DNA of 64,000 bases from Tenacibaculum piscium. Its GTDB lineage: Bacteria > Bacteroidota > Bacteroidia > Flavobacteriales > Flavobacteriaceae. The translations under genes were made by a program, and so were the position numbers. Numbering within the stretch: position 1 is the first letter of the stretch; each line of letters opens with the position of its first letter. Below the pieces are notes generated by a model. It searched no databases, had not been told where the DNA came from, and saw only the letters and a list, made by a program, of their open reading frames with translations. The DNA lies in contig NZ_JAJGWT010000005.1 of assembly GCF_021390715.1 (NCBI RefSeq), positions 64,650 to 128,649 of the forward strand, written 5' to 3'. Of this stretch, positions 9,382 through 17,856 are shown piece by piece.

Positions 9382-9399
9382 CCGTTACAAAATTTCACT

Positions 9400-9771
9400 A
9401 TGCAATTATTAAAACGTTTTGGTTATTATTCTATTGGATTAATTTTTGGTTCTTTAGTCGTATTATTTATTTGGAAAGGAAAAGATGTTTCTTTTGATTA
9501 CGGAATGGATGCTCGTACCTTAAAAACAATCCGAATTAGAAAGCGTTTATTTTCTGATACAGCAAAACAAGTGTTAAAAACTTCGCATATCGATTCAATA
9601 ACAATTGCGACTATTTTAAAAAATGGGAATGTTAATTTTGGGAAAAGTAAACCTCGTTTAGAACATTGTCCTGAATATTTTATCACAGGAAAAGACAGTC
9701 TAAAAAATATTGATTTATATGTAATTCGATGTGATTCGACAAGTACTATTGATGAAATAATAATACGCTAA
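9400..9771 (+). CDS. Small membrane-anchored protein, possibly DUF4258
   Basis: This 123-residue protein starts with a short positive stretch and one hydrophobic segment (residues ~9-26: YSIGLIFGSLVVLFIW), so it is probably an inner-membrane anchored protein with its C-terminal part outside. The soluble part contains ARTLKTIRIRKRLFSDTAKQ and a cysteine pair (EHCPEYF and VIRCDS). A gene like this often follows ald in flavobacteria and I associate it with DUF4258, but I cannot verify that. The function is unknown. Start chosen at the ATG at 9400 because the upstream TTG lies inside a -7 promoter box. Confidence 0.75.
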   Translation: MQLLKRFGYYSIGLIFGSLVVLFIWKGKDVSFDYGMDARTLKTIRIRKRLFSDTAKQVLKTSHIDSITIATILKNGNVNFGKSKPRLEHCPEYFITGKDSLKNIDLYVIRCDSTSTIDEIIIR

Positions 9772-9801
9772 TTTAGATTTGAATCAATATCAAAATTATA
9801 A

Positions 9802-9836
9802 AAAACGCAAGACTTTAAAAATCTTGCGTTTTTTTA
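9802..9836. terminator. Bidirectional terminator
   Basis: A perfect 9-bp stem AACGCAAGA/TCTTGCGTT (arms 9804-9812 and 9822-9830) is flanked by A-run and T-run, so it can serve the plus gene ending at 9771 and recQ ending at 9868 from the other side. Confidence 0.9.
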
Positions 9837-9867
9837 TGCTCTTAAATCATCAGATTGAAATAAATTT

Positions 9868-12066
9868 TTAATTTGCGATTTCGCTAGTGAATTTAATACG
9901 CATTAAACGTAATTCATCTTCATCATAATCGCCATCAAATTCATCTAAAGCATCTTGAATTTTATCAGTATCAGATTCCATAAAATAATCATGAATCTCC
10001 TCTTGCTGATCTTCATCTAATAAATCTTCAACAGCGTAATCGATATTTAATTTTGTTCCTGAAAATACAATGGCTTCCATTTCTTTAATCAGCTCGTGCA
10101 TTGCCAATCCTTTCGATTTTGAAATATCTTCTAGTGGTAATTTTCTATCGGTATTTTGAATGATAAATAATTTTAAACCCGAATTTACGCCCGTACTTTT
10201 CACAATTAAATCATCAGGACGCATAATATCATTTTCAGCGACATAACTTGTGATAAGCTTTACAAAATCTTTTCCAAATTTTCTAGATTTCCCTTCTCCA
10301 ACCCCATGAACTTTCGATAATTCTTCTAAATTCATTGGATATTTCAATGCCATATCATCTAAAGAAGGATCTTGAAAGACAGCAAATGGAGGTACACCTA
10401 AGCGTTTCCCTACACTTTTACGTAAATCTTTAAGCATGCTAACCAGCTTTGTATCAATACTATTTCCGATAGATTTGCTAGTTGCAATAATAATTCCCGC
10501 ATCATCTGTGGCATATACATGATTTTCGGTCATCATAAATGACTTCGGATTTTCAATAAACTGTTTTCCTTTTTCTGTTAATTTTAAAACACCGTATTGT
10601 TCAATTTCTTTTTTGATTAAATCGACCACTAATACTTGACGAATTAACGCCATCCAATAATGATTGTCTTTCTCTTTTCCGATTCCGAAAAAAGGTTGTG
10701 CCGTCGTTTTATGTGATTTCAACAAAGCATTTTCAGCACCAATAATCGTATTCACGATTTCTTTAGGCTTATACATTTCATTGGTATCTCTAATAATCGA
10801 TAACAATGTTTTCACTTCCTCTTTGGCTTCGTGTTGTTTCTTTGGAGTTCTCATATTATCATCTAACATGGCTCCTTCTCCGTTTATTTCATCAAATTCT
10901 TCTCCAAAATAATGAAGAATATATTTACGTCTATTCATCGAAGTTTCGGCATATCCAACAACTTCTTGTAAAAGCGCATGTCCGACTTCCTGTTCGGCAA
11001 CAGGTTTGTTCGCCATGAATTTCTCCAACTTCTCAATATCTTTATAAGAATAAAAAGTTAAACAATAGCCTTCACCGCCATCACGTCCAGCTCTTCCTGT
11101 TTCTTGATAATAACTTTCTAAACTTTTTGGAATATCATGATGAATTACATACCGAACATCAGGTTTATCAATTCCCATTCCAAAAGCGATTGTTGCTACG
11201 ATTACATCACAATCTTCCATCAAAAACATATCTTGATGTCTGGCTCTTTTTTTGGCGTCTAATCCTGCGTGATACGGAAGTGCATTAATCCCATTTACTT
11301 GTAAAACTTGTGCGATTTCTTCTACTTTTTTACGACTTAAACAGTATATAATTCCTGTTTTTCCAAGTCGTTTTTTAATAAAACGGATAATATCTTTTTC
11401 AATATCTTTCGTTTTTGGACGTACTTCATAAAACAAATTAGGTCTGTTAAAAGATGCTTTAAAAACATTTGCATCGCTCATTCCTAAGGTTTTCAAAATA
11501 TCTTCTTGTACTTTTTCAGTAGCTGTAGCGGTTAAACCAATAATTGGCACATTATCGATTTGTTTAATAATGTTGCGTAAATTTCTGTATTCTGGTCTAA
11601 AATCGTGTCCCCATTCGGAGATACAATGTGCTTCATCAATAGCTACGAAGGAAATATTTTGTCCTCTTAAAAAAGTAGCATATTCTTCTTTTACTAACGA
11701 TTCGGGCGCTACATATAATAATTTTGTAATTCCTGATTCAATATCTGCTTTTACCTGAGCTATCTCCGATTTATTTAAAGAAGAATTTAACACGTGTGCA
11801 ATTCCGTGTTGTTCCGAAATTCCTCGAATAGCATCTACTTGATTTTTCATCAAGGCTATTAAGGGTGATACTACAATTGCCGTACCTTCTTTCATCAATG
11901 CTGGCAACTGATAGCAAAGTGATTTCCCACCTCCAGTGGGCATTATTACAAATGTATTTTCGTTATTTAATATACTTTTTACAACTGATTCTTGCAGACC
12001 TTTAAATTGGTTAAAACCAAAAATCTTCTTTAATGATCCGTATAACTCCGATTCCTCTATATTCAT
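9868..12066 (-). CDS. recQ: ATP-dependent DNA helicase RecQ
   Basis: RecQ is a 3'-5' helicase for recombination and fork repair. The helicase core shows Walker A MPTGGGKSL at 42-50, IDEAHCISEWGHDFRPEY from 143, and the motif VI region ETGRAGRDGG. A RQC region and a C-terminal HRDC-type segment (LRKSVGKRLGVPPFAVFQDPSL) follow, then an acidic tail. At 732 residues it is longer than E. coli RecQ (~610). The zinc-binding cysteines normally found after the helicase core are absent: the stretch NRRKYILHYFGEEFDE continues into acidic residues with no Cys. This fits what I recall of Bacteroidota RecQ proteins. Confidence 0.95.
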   Translation of the reverse strand: MNIEESELYGSLKKIFGFNQFKGLQESVVKSILNNENTFVIMPTGGGKSLCYQLPALMKEGTAIVVSPLIALMKNQVDAIRGISEQHGIAHVLNSSLNKSEIAQVKADIESGITKLLYVAPESLVKEEYATFLRGQNISFVAIDEAHCISEWGHDFRPEYRNLRNIIKQIDNVPIIGLTATATEKVQEDILKTLGMSDANVFKASFNRPNLFYEVRPKTKDIEKDIIRFIKKRLGKTGIIYCLSRKKVEEIAQVLQVNGINALPYHAGLDAKKRARHQDMFLMEDCDVIVATIAFGMGIDKPDVRYVIHHDIPKSLESYYQETGRAGRDGGEGYCLTFYSYKDIEKLEKFMANKPVAEQEVGHALLQEVVGYAETSMNRRKYILHYFGEEFDEINGEGAMLDDNMRTPKKQHEAKEEVKTLLSIIRDTNEMYKPKEIVNTIIGAENALLKSHKTTAQPFFGIGKEKDNHYWMALIRQVLVVDLIKKEIEQYGVLKLTEKGKQFIENPKSFMMTENHVYATDDAGIIIATSKSIGNSIDTKLVSMLKDLRKSVGKRLGVPPFAVFQDPSLDDMALKYPMNLEELSKVHGVGEGKSRKFGKDFVKLITSYVAENDIMRPDDLIVKSTGVNSGLKLFIIQNTDRKLPLEDISKSKGLAMHELIKEMEAIVFSGTKLNIDYAVEDLLDEDQQEEIHDYFMESDTDKIQDALDEFDGDYDEDELRLMRIKFTSEIAN

Positions 12067-12210
12067 CCTCTAATATCAAAAAATTAAAAACATAAACCAA
12101 TTTACAAAAAAACTTTATACAAACTAATGTAAATTTTATTTTTATTAAAAAGTTTTCTTCTTAAATATTCCTATTTTTACATTTTAAAAATTACTTAAAA
12201 CTTTTTTAAC

Positions 12211-13218
12211 TTGAAAGACGCAAATGCAATTCTCTCAACAGCAAAAGAAACCATACTTTTAGAAAGTAATGCTATCGCTAATTTAGCAAATTTATTAGAT
12301 AGTTCGTTTATTGATGCTGTAAATTTTATATTCAATTCAAAAGGTCGTGTTGTGGTTACTGGAATTGGTAAAAGTGCCAACATTGCTAGTAAAATGGTCG
12401 CTACTTTTAATTCGACAGGGACACCTTCTCTTTTTATGCACGCTGCCGATGCCATTCATGGCGATTTAGGAAGTGTACAAAAAGACGATGTTGTTATTTG
12501 TTTATCAAAAAGTGGAAATACGCCAGAAATTAAAGTATTAGTTCCTTTGATTCAAAAATCAAACAATAAATTAATTGCGATTACAGGAAATCCTGAATCT
12601 TTTTTAGCAAAAAATGCTGATTTTTCACTAAATTCTTTTGTAACAAAAGAAGCTTGTCCTAACAATTTAGCACCAACCTCAAGTACGACAGCACAATTAG
12701 TTTTAGGTGATGCTTTAGCAGTTTGTTTGTTAAAACTTCGAGGATTTACCAGTAGCGATTTCGCTAAATATCATCCAGGAGGTGCTTTAGGAAAACGACT
12801 CTATTTACGAGTTTCCGATTTGATAAAAAACAATCAAGTACCCAAAGTATTTGCTTCGGATAAAATTACCAAAGTAATTATTGAAATATCAGAAAAAAGA
12901 CTTGGCGTAACTGCTGTTGTTGATGATAATGACCAATTAATTGGAATTATTACCGATGGCGATATCCGTAGAATGCTTAGTAAAACAACTAAAATTGATG
13001 AACTAACCGCCAATGATATTATGAGTAAAAACCCTAAAACAATCAACGTAAATGCCATGGCAGTCGAAGCTTTGGAAGCTTTGGAAAACAATAGCATTAC
13101 GCAAATTTTAGTAACTGCCGATAATTCAGCTAAAAACACAATAAATAGTAATAATAATAACGATAATTATGTTGGTGTCGTACACTTACATGATTTGATT
13201 AAAGAAGGTATCTTTTAA
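12211..13218 (+). CDS. kdsD: Arabinose-5-phosphate isomerase (SIS plus two CBS domains)
   Basis: KdsD/KpsF converts ribulose-5-phosphate to arabinose-5-phosphate for Kdo, the inner sugar of LPS. The 335 residues have a SIS domain (~35-180: TGIGKSANIASKMV, then CLSKSGNTPE, then HPGGALGKRL) and two CBS domains (~205-330). Start is TTG at 12211: no ATG lies nearby and the residues after it (KDANAILSTAKETI) fit the family N-terminus. A run of Asn codons near residue 313 is an odd low-complexity insert. The tatC gene follows after one base. Together with lptB and lpx genes it fits an envelope-synthesis neighbourhood. Confidence 0.92.
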   Translation: MKDANAILSTAKETILLESNAIANLANLLDSSFIDAVNFIFNSKGRVVVTGIGKSANIASKMVATFNSTGTPSLFMHAADAIHGDLGSVQKDDVVICLSKSGNTPEIKVLVPLIQKSNNKLIAITGNPESFLAKNADFSLNSFVTKEACPNNLAPTSSTTAQLVLGDALAVCLLKLRGFTSSDFAKYHPGGALGKRLYLRVSDLIKNNQVPKVFASDKITKVIIEISEKRLGVTAVVDDNDQLIGIITDGDIRRMLSKTTKIDELTANDIMSKNPKTINVNAMAVEALEALENNSITQILVTADNSAKNTINSNNNNDNYVGVVHLHDLIKEGIF

Positions 13219-13219
13219 T

Positions 13220-14041
13220 ATGGCTGAAAAAGAAATGTCGTTTTTAGACCATCTTGAGGAATTAAGATGGCATTTAGTAAGAGCTTTTGCTTCAATTTTT
13301 ATTGTTGCAATTCTTATTTTCGCAAATATAAATTTCGTTTTTAATGAAATTTTATTAGCCCATTTAAAACCCGATTTTACAACATATCAATTTTTCTGTA
13401 AGGTATTTACAAGCATCGGTATTGATAGCAATTTTTGTACTATCAGTTTTAAACAAACATTACAGGCATTAAATCCTACGCAACAATTAATGACAGGGAT
13501 TTGGTCGTCTTTAATTTTAGGTTTTGTAGTTTCATTTCCGTATATATTATGGGAGTTTTGGCGTTTTGTAGCCCCTGGTTTACACAGTTCAGAAATAAAA
13601 AAATCAAAAGGATTTATTTTTATCGCTTCTTTATTATTTTTCTTAGGAATCTTATTTAGTTATTACGTTATTTTACCAATGTCGGTATATTTCTTTTACA
13701 ATTTTGAAATATCGAGTGCTATTGAAAATAATTTTAAACTAGAAGCTTATATCAGCTTAATAACCAATACATTAATAGGAGTTGCTGTGTTTTTTGAATT
13801 GCCTGTTATTATTTATTTCCTAACAAAAGTAGGATTGATAACTCCTGAATTTTTACGAAAATATCGTAAACATGCGCTCGTTGTAGTTTTGGTATTATCA
13901 GCAATAATAACACCGCCAGATATTGCGAGTCAAATAATTGTTTCCGTACCGATTATGATACTTTATGAAGTAAGTATCTATGTATCAAAATTTATCTTAA
14001 AAAAAGAACAGAAAAATGTCTCAAAAAGTCCAAGAGTTTAA
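13220..14041 (+). CDS. tatC: Sec-independent protein translocase TatC
   Basis: TatC is the core receptor of the twin-arginine translocase in the inner membrane, binding the RR signal peptides of folded proteins. The 273 residues start with the hallmark MSFLDHLEELRWHLVRA and show six hydrophobic segments. The typical FPYILWEFWRFVAPGL loop and the late ITPPDIASQI motif are present. The periplasmic loop between the first two helices is longer than in E. coli, with two cysteines (FFCKVF and NFCTIS) that could form a disulfide. No tatA is adjacent. The 3' end overlaps the next gene by 26 bases. Confidence 0.96.
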   Translation: MAEKEMSFLDHLEELRWHLVRAFASIFIVAILIFANINFVFNEILLAHLKPDFTTYQFFCKVFTSIGIDSNFCTISFKQTLQALNPTQQLMTGIWSSLILGFVVSFPYILWEFWRFVAPGLHSSEIKKSKGFIFIASLLFFLGILFSYYVILPMSVYFFYNFEISSAIENNFKLEAYISLITNTLIGVAVFFELPVIIYFLTKVGLITPEFLRKYRKHALVVVLVLSAIITPPDIASQIIVSVPIMILYEVSIYVSKFILKKEQKNVSKSPRV

Positions 14042-14369
14042 CGACTATCGAGCTAAAATGAATGATAAAATTTTAGCAAGTGATAATAAAATAATCAAAC
14101 GAATTTTTAATTTAGATACCAACGCTTTTAAAGAAGGACATCTTCCTGAAAAAACAAAAGAATTACTTGGTTTAGTAGCCTCAGCGGTTTTACGTTGCGA
14201 TGATTGTATCGCATATCACTTAGAAACAGCCTATAAAAATGGCGTGACCAAAGAAGAAATGATGGAAACAATGAGTATTGCAACGCTTGTTGGTGGTACT
14301 ATTTTAATCCCGCATTTGCGTAAAGCCGTAGAATTTTGGGAAGCTTTAGAAGAAAATAAAGAACTATAA
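14016..14369 (+). CDS. AhpD-like carboxymuconolactone decarboxylase family protein
   Basis: This 117-residue helical protein carries the AhpD-type redox motif C-x-x-C-x-x-x-H (CDDCIAYH, Cys61, Cys64, His68), which in AhpD family members supports peroxidase or thiol-redox chemistry. The substrate is unknown. It starts inside the 3' end of tatC (26-base overlap, different frame), so it is translationally coupled to it. A strong hairpin follows its stop. A decarboxylase activity is unlikely given the CxxC motif. Confidence 0.88.
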   Translation: MSQKVQEFNDYRAKMNDKILASDNKIIKRIFNLDTNAFKEGHLPEKTKELLGLVASAVLRCDDCIAYHLETAYKNGVTKEEMMETMSIATLVGGTILIPHLRKAVEFWEALEENKEL

Positions 14370-14381
14370 TTCCAATTTTTA

Positions 14382-14418
14382 GCATTATTTATAGCGTTTT
14401 ATGCTCTATAAATAATGC
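14382..14418. terminator. Perfect 13-bp hairpin between AhpD-like gene and lptB
   Basis: The arms GCATTATTTATAG (14382-14394) and its complement (14406-14418) pair perfectly around an 11-base loop, with T-rich and A-rich flanks outside. It lies in the 77-base gap before lptB. It could be a terminator in either direction or a processing stem; the T-run is not clean. Confidence 0.55.
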
Positions 14419-14446
14419 CAAAAATTATCAATTGATTACCCATAAA

Positions 14447-15181
14447 ATGAAATTAAGAGCAGATAACATACAAAAACTATACGGTAAACGAAAAGTTGTA
14501 AAAGGAATTTCCTTAGAAGTAGAACAAGGTGAAATTATCGGACTTCTTGGTCCTAACGGTGCTGGAAAAACAACTTCTTTTTATATGATTGTCGGCATGA
14601 TAAAACCCAACGATGGTCGTATTTTTTTAGATGATGAGGAAATTACAGAAGATGCCATGTATAAACGTGCTCAAAAAGGAATTGGCTATTTAGCACAAGA
14701 AGCCTCTGTTTTTAGAAAATTATCGGTAGAAGATAATATCATGGCGGTTTTGGAATTTACTGACCGAAATAAATCGGAAAGAAAACAACGTTTAGAAGAA
14801 TTAATTGATGAATTTAGTTTAGGACACGTTCGTAAAAATCGGGGTGATTTACTCTCTGGAGGAGAACGCCGTAGAACAGAAATTGCACGTTGCCTTGCCT
14901 CCGATCCTAAATTTATTTTATTAGATGAACCTTTTGCTGGAGTCGATCCAATTGCTGTGGAAGATATTCAAGGAATTGTTGCGAAGTTAAAAACCAAAAA
15001 TATTGGAATTTTAATTACCGATCACGATGTACAAGCAACACTCGCTATTACCGATAGAACCTATTTAATGTACAACGGAGGGATTTTAAAAGAAGGAACT
15101 CCCGAGGAATTAGCCGAAGATGAAACCGTACGTCGTGTGTATTTAGGAAAAGATTTTGAACTTAAAAAGAAGAAATTTTAA
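14447..15181 (+). CDS. lptB: LPS export ABC transporter ATPase LptB
   Basis: LptB powers extraction of LPS from the inner membrane as part of LptB2FGC. The 244 residues show Walker [11 protein letters not shown], an LptB-style signature [16 protein letters not shown], Walker [17 protein letters not shown] and the switch histidine in LITDHDV. The start is the ATG at 14447 ([20 protein letters not shown]), where the family begins; an in-frame TTG 15 bases upstream is less likely. The lptF and lptG genes are not in the window. An LptA/OstA-like gene is at 25.2 kb. Confidence 0.95.
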   Translation: MKLRADNIQKLYGKRKVVKGISLEVEQGEIIGLLGPNGAGKTTSFYMIVGMIKPNDGRIFLDDEEITEDAMYKRAQKGIGYLAQEASVFRKLSVEDNIMAVLEFTDRNKSERKQRLEELIDEFSLGHVRKNRGDLLSGGERRRTEIARCLASDPKFILLDEPFAGVDPIAVEDIQGIVAKLKTKNIGILITDHDVQATLAITDRTYLMYNGGILKEGTPEELAEDETVRRVYLGKDFELKKKKF

Positions 15182-15259
15182 AAGAATTTAATCAAAAATC
15201 ACAAAAAAAACCAATTTGTCTATTTTTTATAATTAATTTTTTCAAGAAAACTCCTTTGC

Positions 15260-15267
15260 TACATTTG
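15260..15267 (+). promoter_or_regulatory. -7 box for lysA
   Basis: TACATTTG matches TAnnTTTG and lies 35 bases before the lysA ATG. No clear -33 TTG is seen. Confidence 0.5.
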
Positions 15268-15302
15268 CCTTGTATAAACATCCATAAAATAATACAAGTA
15301 CA

Positions 15303-16511
15303 ATGAATAGAGAAGCATTATTAGATTTAGCAAACAAGTACGGTTCGCCACTTTATGTATATGATACTGAAAAAATAATTGAGCAGTATAAAAATATGAC
15401 CACTGCTTTTTCTAAAGTTAAGAACTTAAAAATAAATTATGCCGTAAAAGCATTGTCTAACATCAATATTTTAAAAGTTTTTAAAACACTAAATAGTGGC
15501 TTAGATACCGTTTCTATTCAAGAAGTGAAACTTGGTTTACTTGCTGGATTTAATCCAAAAGATATTATTTATACACCAAACGGTGTATCATTACACGAAA
15601 TTGAAGAAGTTGCAAAACTAGGTATTCAAATTAATATTGATAATTTATCAATACTAGAATTATTTGGACAGAAACACCCTAAAACACCTGTTTGTATTCG
15701 TATCAATCCGCATATTATGGCGGGCGGAAATAGCAATATTTCTGTAGGACATATTGACTCTAAATTTGGAATTTCAATTCATCAAGTACCCCATATAAAA
15801 AGAGTTGTTGAAAATACAGGAATGCGAATTAATGGAATTCACATGCACACAGGTTCTGATATTTTAGATATTGATACTTTTATACGTGCTTCAGATATTT
15901 TATTTGATGTTGCAAAACAGTTTAAAAATATTGATTTTATTGACTTCGGAAGTGGTTTCAAAGTTCCTTATAAATCTGATGATATTTCTACAGATATTGT
16001 TGAATTAGGTGCTAAATTATCCGATAGATTTAATAAATTCTGTAAAGAATATGGGAAAAATATTACATTAATGTTTGAACCTGGAAAATTTTTAGTCAGT
16101 GAATCTGGTTATTTTTTAGCCAAAGTAAATGTTATCAAACAAACAACATCTACTGTTTTTGCTGGTATTGATAGCGGAATGAATCATTTAATTCGTCCGA
16201 TGCTTTATAATTCATATCATCATATTGAAAATTTATCAAACCCAAAAGGAAGAGCTCGTTTTTATAGCATTGTCGGCTATATTTGTGAAACCGATACATT
16301 TGGTTCTAACAGAAGAATTAATGAAATATCCGAAGAAGATATTTTATGTTTTAGCAATGCAGGTGCGTATTGTTATTCTATGGCATCGAATTATAATTCA
16401 AGATATAAGCCTGCCGAAGTAATGATTTACAAAGGAAAAGATTACTTAATTAGAAAAAGAGAAACTATCGACGATATTCTTAGAAATCAAGAAAATATTA
16501 AAATTGATTAG
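15303..16511 (+). CDS. lysA: Diaminopimelate decarboxylase
   Basis: LysA is the last step of lysine synthesis, decarboxylating meso-diaminopimelate with PLP. The 402 residues form a group IV decarboxylase: PLP lysine Lys49 in NYAVKALSN, the glycine-rich IDFGSGF loop, EPGKFLVSESG, and the active-site CETDTFG in the C-terminal barrel. The enzyme is slightly shorter than E. coli LysA (420). It has its own promoter and a terminator follows, so it appears to be a single-gene unit. Confidence 0.95.
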   Translation: MNREALLDLANKYGSPLYVYDTEKIIEQYKNMTTAFSKVKNLKINYAVKALSNINILKVFKTLNSGLDTVSIQEVKLGLLAGFNPKDIIYTPNGVSLHEIEEVAKLGIQINIDNLSILELFGQKHPKTPVCIRINPHIMAGGNSNISVGHIDSKFGISIHQVPHIKRVVENTGMRINGIHMHTGSDILDIDTFIRASDILFDVAKQFKNIDFIDFGSGFKVPYKSDDISTDIVELGAKLSDRFNKFCKEYGKNITLMFEPGKFLVSESGYFLAKVNVIKQTTSTVFAGIDSGMNHLIRPMLYNSYHHIENLSNPKGRARFYSIVGYICETDTFGSNRRINEISEEDILCFSNAGAYCYSMASNYNSRYKPAEVMIYKGKDYLIRKRETIDDILRNQENIKID

Positions 16512-16545
16512 AATATAGACGACACACATTAGAGCAGACAATATA

Positions 16546-16573
16546 TAGGGGCAGACACACAGGTCTGCCCCTA
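16546..16573. repeat. GC-rich perfect palindrome (REP-like)
   Basis: The arms TAGGGGCAGAC and GTCTGCCCCTA (11 bp, perfect) enclose a 6-base loop. The element is GC-rich in an otherwise very AT-rich gap after lysA, and this style of gggcagac palindrome is one I associate with dispersed repeats in several bacterial phyla. No T-run follows, so it is not a standard terminator. Only one copy is seen in this window. Confidence 0.6.
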
Positions 16574-16605
16574 CATGTTTCCATTTTTATGATATAATAT
16601 ATGCA

Positions 16606-16643
16606 AAAAAAATCCTACTCAAATAAATGAGTAGGATTTTTAT
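16606..16643. terminator. Bidirectional terminator between lysA and rplI
   Basis: An 11-bp stem AATCCTACTCA/TGAGTAGGATT (16611-16621 and 16628-16638) with a 6-base loop is flanked by A-run and T-run. It separates the convergent lysA and rplI genes. Confidence 0.9.
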
Positions 16644-16662
16644 ATAGTTTAATTTAAAATTC

Positions 16663-17112
16663 TTACTTTTCAGCAACAACCTCAAATACGATATCAGCAA
16701 CAACAGCTCTGTGTAAACGTACAGCAGCGTTATATTTACCTAATCTTTTTACACTACCTCCTGTAACCTTGATAAATTTCTTATCAATAACAGTACCAGC
16801 TTTAGCTAATGCTTCAGCAACATTAATGTTGTTTACTGAACCAAATAATTTATCACCAGAACCTACTTTAGAAGTAATTTTTAGTTCGTATCCTTTAACA
16901 GCTTCAGCAACCGCAGTAGCTTCTTCTACTAATTTAGCTTCTTTAAAAGCACGTTGCTTTAAGTTTTCAGCTAATACTTTTTTAGCTGATGAAGTAGCTA
17001 ATGTTGCATATCCTTTAGGAATTAGGCTATTACGACCATAACCATTCTTAACAGTTACAACATCGTCTTTAAAACCTAAATTTTCTACGTCTTGTTTTAG
17101 TATCAATTCCAT
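16663..17112 (-). CDS. rplI: 50S ribosomal protein L9
   Basis: L9 binds 23S rRNA near the base of the L1 stalk. The 149 residues have the usual N-terminal domain (MELILKQDVENLGFKDDVVTVKNGYGRNSLIPKGYA), the long central helix and the C-terminal RNA-binding domain. It is the last gene of the rpsF-rpsR-rplI operon, 15 bases after rpsR, and a strong terminator follows. Confidence 0.98.
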   Translation of the reverse strand: MELILKQDVENLGFKDDVVTVKNGYGRNSLIPKGYATLATSSAKKVLAENLKQRAFKEAKLVEEATAVAEAVKGYELKITSKVGSGDKLFGSVNNINVAEALAKAGTVIDKKFIKVTGGSVKRLGKYNAAVRLHRAVVADIVFEVVAEK

Positions 17113-17127
17113 GTTTCTACTTCTTTA

Positions 17128-17430
17128 TTATTTTAACAAATCACCAACGTATGGCATTAATGCTAAGTGACGAGATCTCTTGATAGCTTGAGCCACTTTA
17201 CGTTGATACTTTAATGATGTTCCTGTTAAACGTCTTGGTAAAATTTTACCTTGCTCGTTTACTAAATACATTAAGAAGCTAGCATCTTTATAATCGATGT
17301 ATTTAAAACCGTTCTTTTTAAAACGACAGTATTTTGCTTCTTTTTTTGTTTCAATATCAAGCGGCGTTAAGTAACGTACTTCACCTTGCTTGTTTCCTTT
17401 TGCTTGTTGATCTATAGTTGTTGACGCCAT
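17128..17430 (-). CDS. rpsR: 30S ribosomal protein S18
   Basis: S18 forms a heterodimer with S6 on the platform of the small subunit. The 100 residues include the conserved [44 protein letters not shown] segment. A basic, Bacteroidota-type N-terminal extension of ~30 residues precedes the core. It lies 3 bases after rpsF. Confidence 0.98.
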   Translation of the reverse strand: MASTTIDQQAKGNKQGEVRYLTPLDIETKKEAKYCRFKKNGFKYIDYKDASFLMYLVNEQGKILPRRLTGTSLKYQRKVAQAIKRSRHLALMPYVGDLLK

Positions 17431-17433
17431 TGC

Positions 17434-17775
17434 TTACTTTTTTGCAGATTTAACACGTTCTCTTCTCTTTTCAGCCCACGCTTCAGCATGTTTATCTAAC
17501 CTTACGGTTAAATAACGCATAACGCTATCGTCTCTTCTGAATTCTAATTCAAAAGCTGCGATTGCATCTCCTGCTACTTTGTAGTCTAGTAAGTGGTAAA
17601 ATCCACTTTTTTTCTTTTCAATTGGATACGCTAATTTTTTTAAGCCCCAATCTTCTTTAGAAATCATTTCTGCACCTTTAGAAAGCAAATAGTCCTCAAA
17701 CTTCTTTACTGTCTCCTTTATCTGAGTTTCAGATAAAACGGGATTCAAAATGAAAACAGTTTCGTAATGATTCAT
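17434..17775 (-). CDS. rpsF: 30S ribosomal protein S6
   Basis: S6 binds S18 and 16S rRNA. The 113 residues carry MNHYETVFILNPVLSETQIKETV at the start, GLKKLAYPIEKKKSGFYHLLDY in the middle and RRDDSVMRYLTVRLDKHAEAW near the end. It is the first gene of the operon, with a promoter ~35 bases upstream. A protein-binding autoregulatory RNA ahead of rpsF is known in other phyla; the short leader here shows no obvious counterpart. Confidence 0.98.
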   Translation of the reverse strand: MNHYETVFILNPVLSETQIKETVKKFEDYLLSKGAEMISKEDWGLKKLAYPIEKKKSGFYHLLDYKVAGDAIAAFELEFRRDDSVMRYLTVRLDKHAEAWAEKRRERVKSAKK

Positions 17776-17808
17776 AATTAAATTGTTTAAATTTTATGTA
17801 TAAGTTTG

Positions 17809-17835
17809 CAAAGATAGTGTTTTTAATTAATTCAA
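17809..17835 (-). promoter_or_regulatory. Promoter of the rpsF operon
   Basis: On the minus strand TATCTTTG (17816 to 17809) matches the -7 consensus, and a TTG (17835-17833) lies 16 bases upstream as a -33 element. The rpsF start codon is about 34 bases downstream. Confidence 0.6.
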
Positions 17836-17856
17836 CAGACTCTTATTAATAAAAAC

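Noticed and set aside
9379..9399. TTG start at 9379 extending the small membrane protein by 7 residues
   Set aside because: The TTG is part of the -7 box TACTTTTG, so it would not be transcribed; the ATG at 9400 is used.
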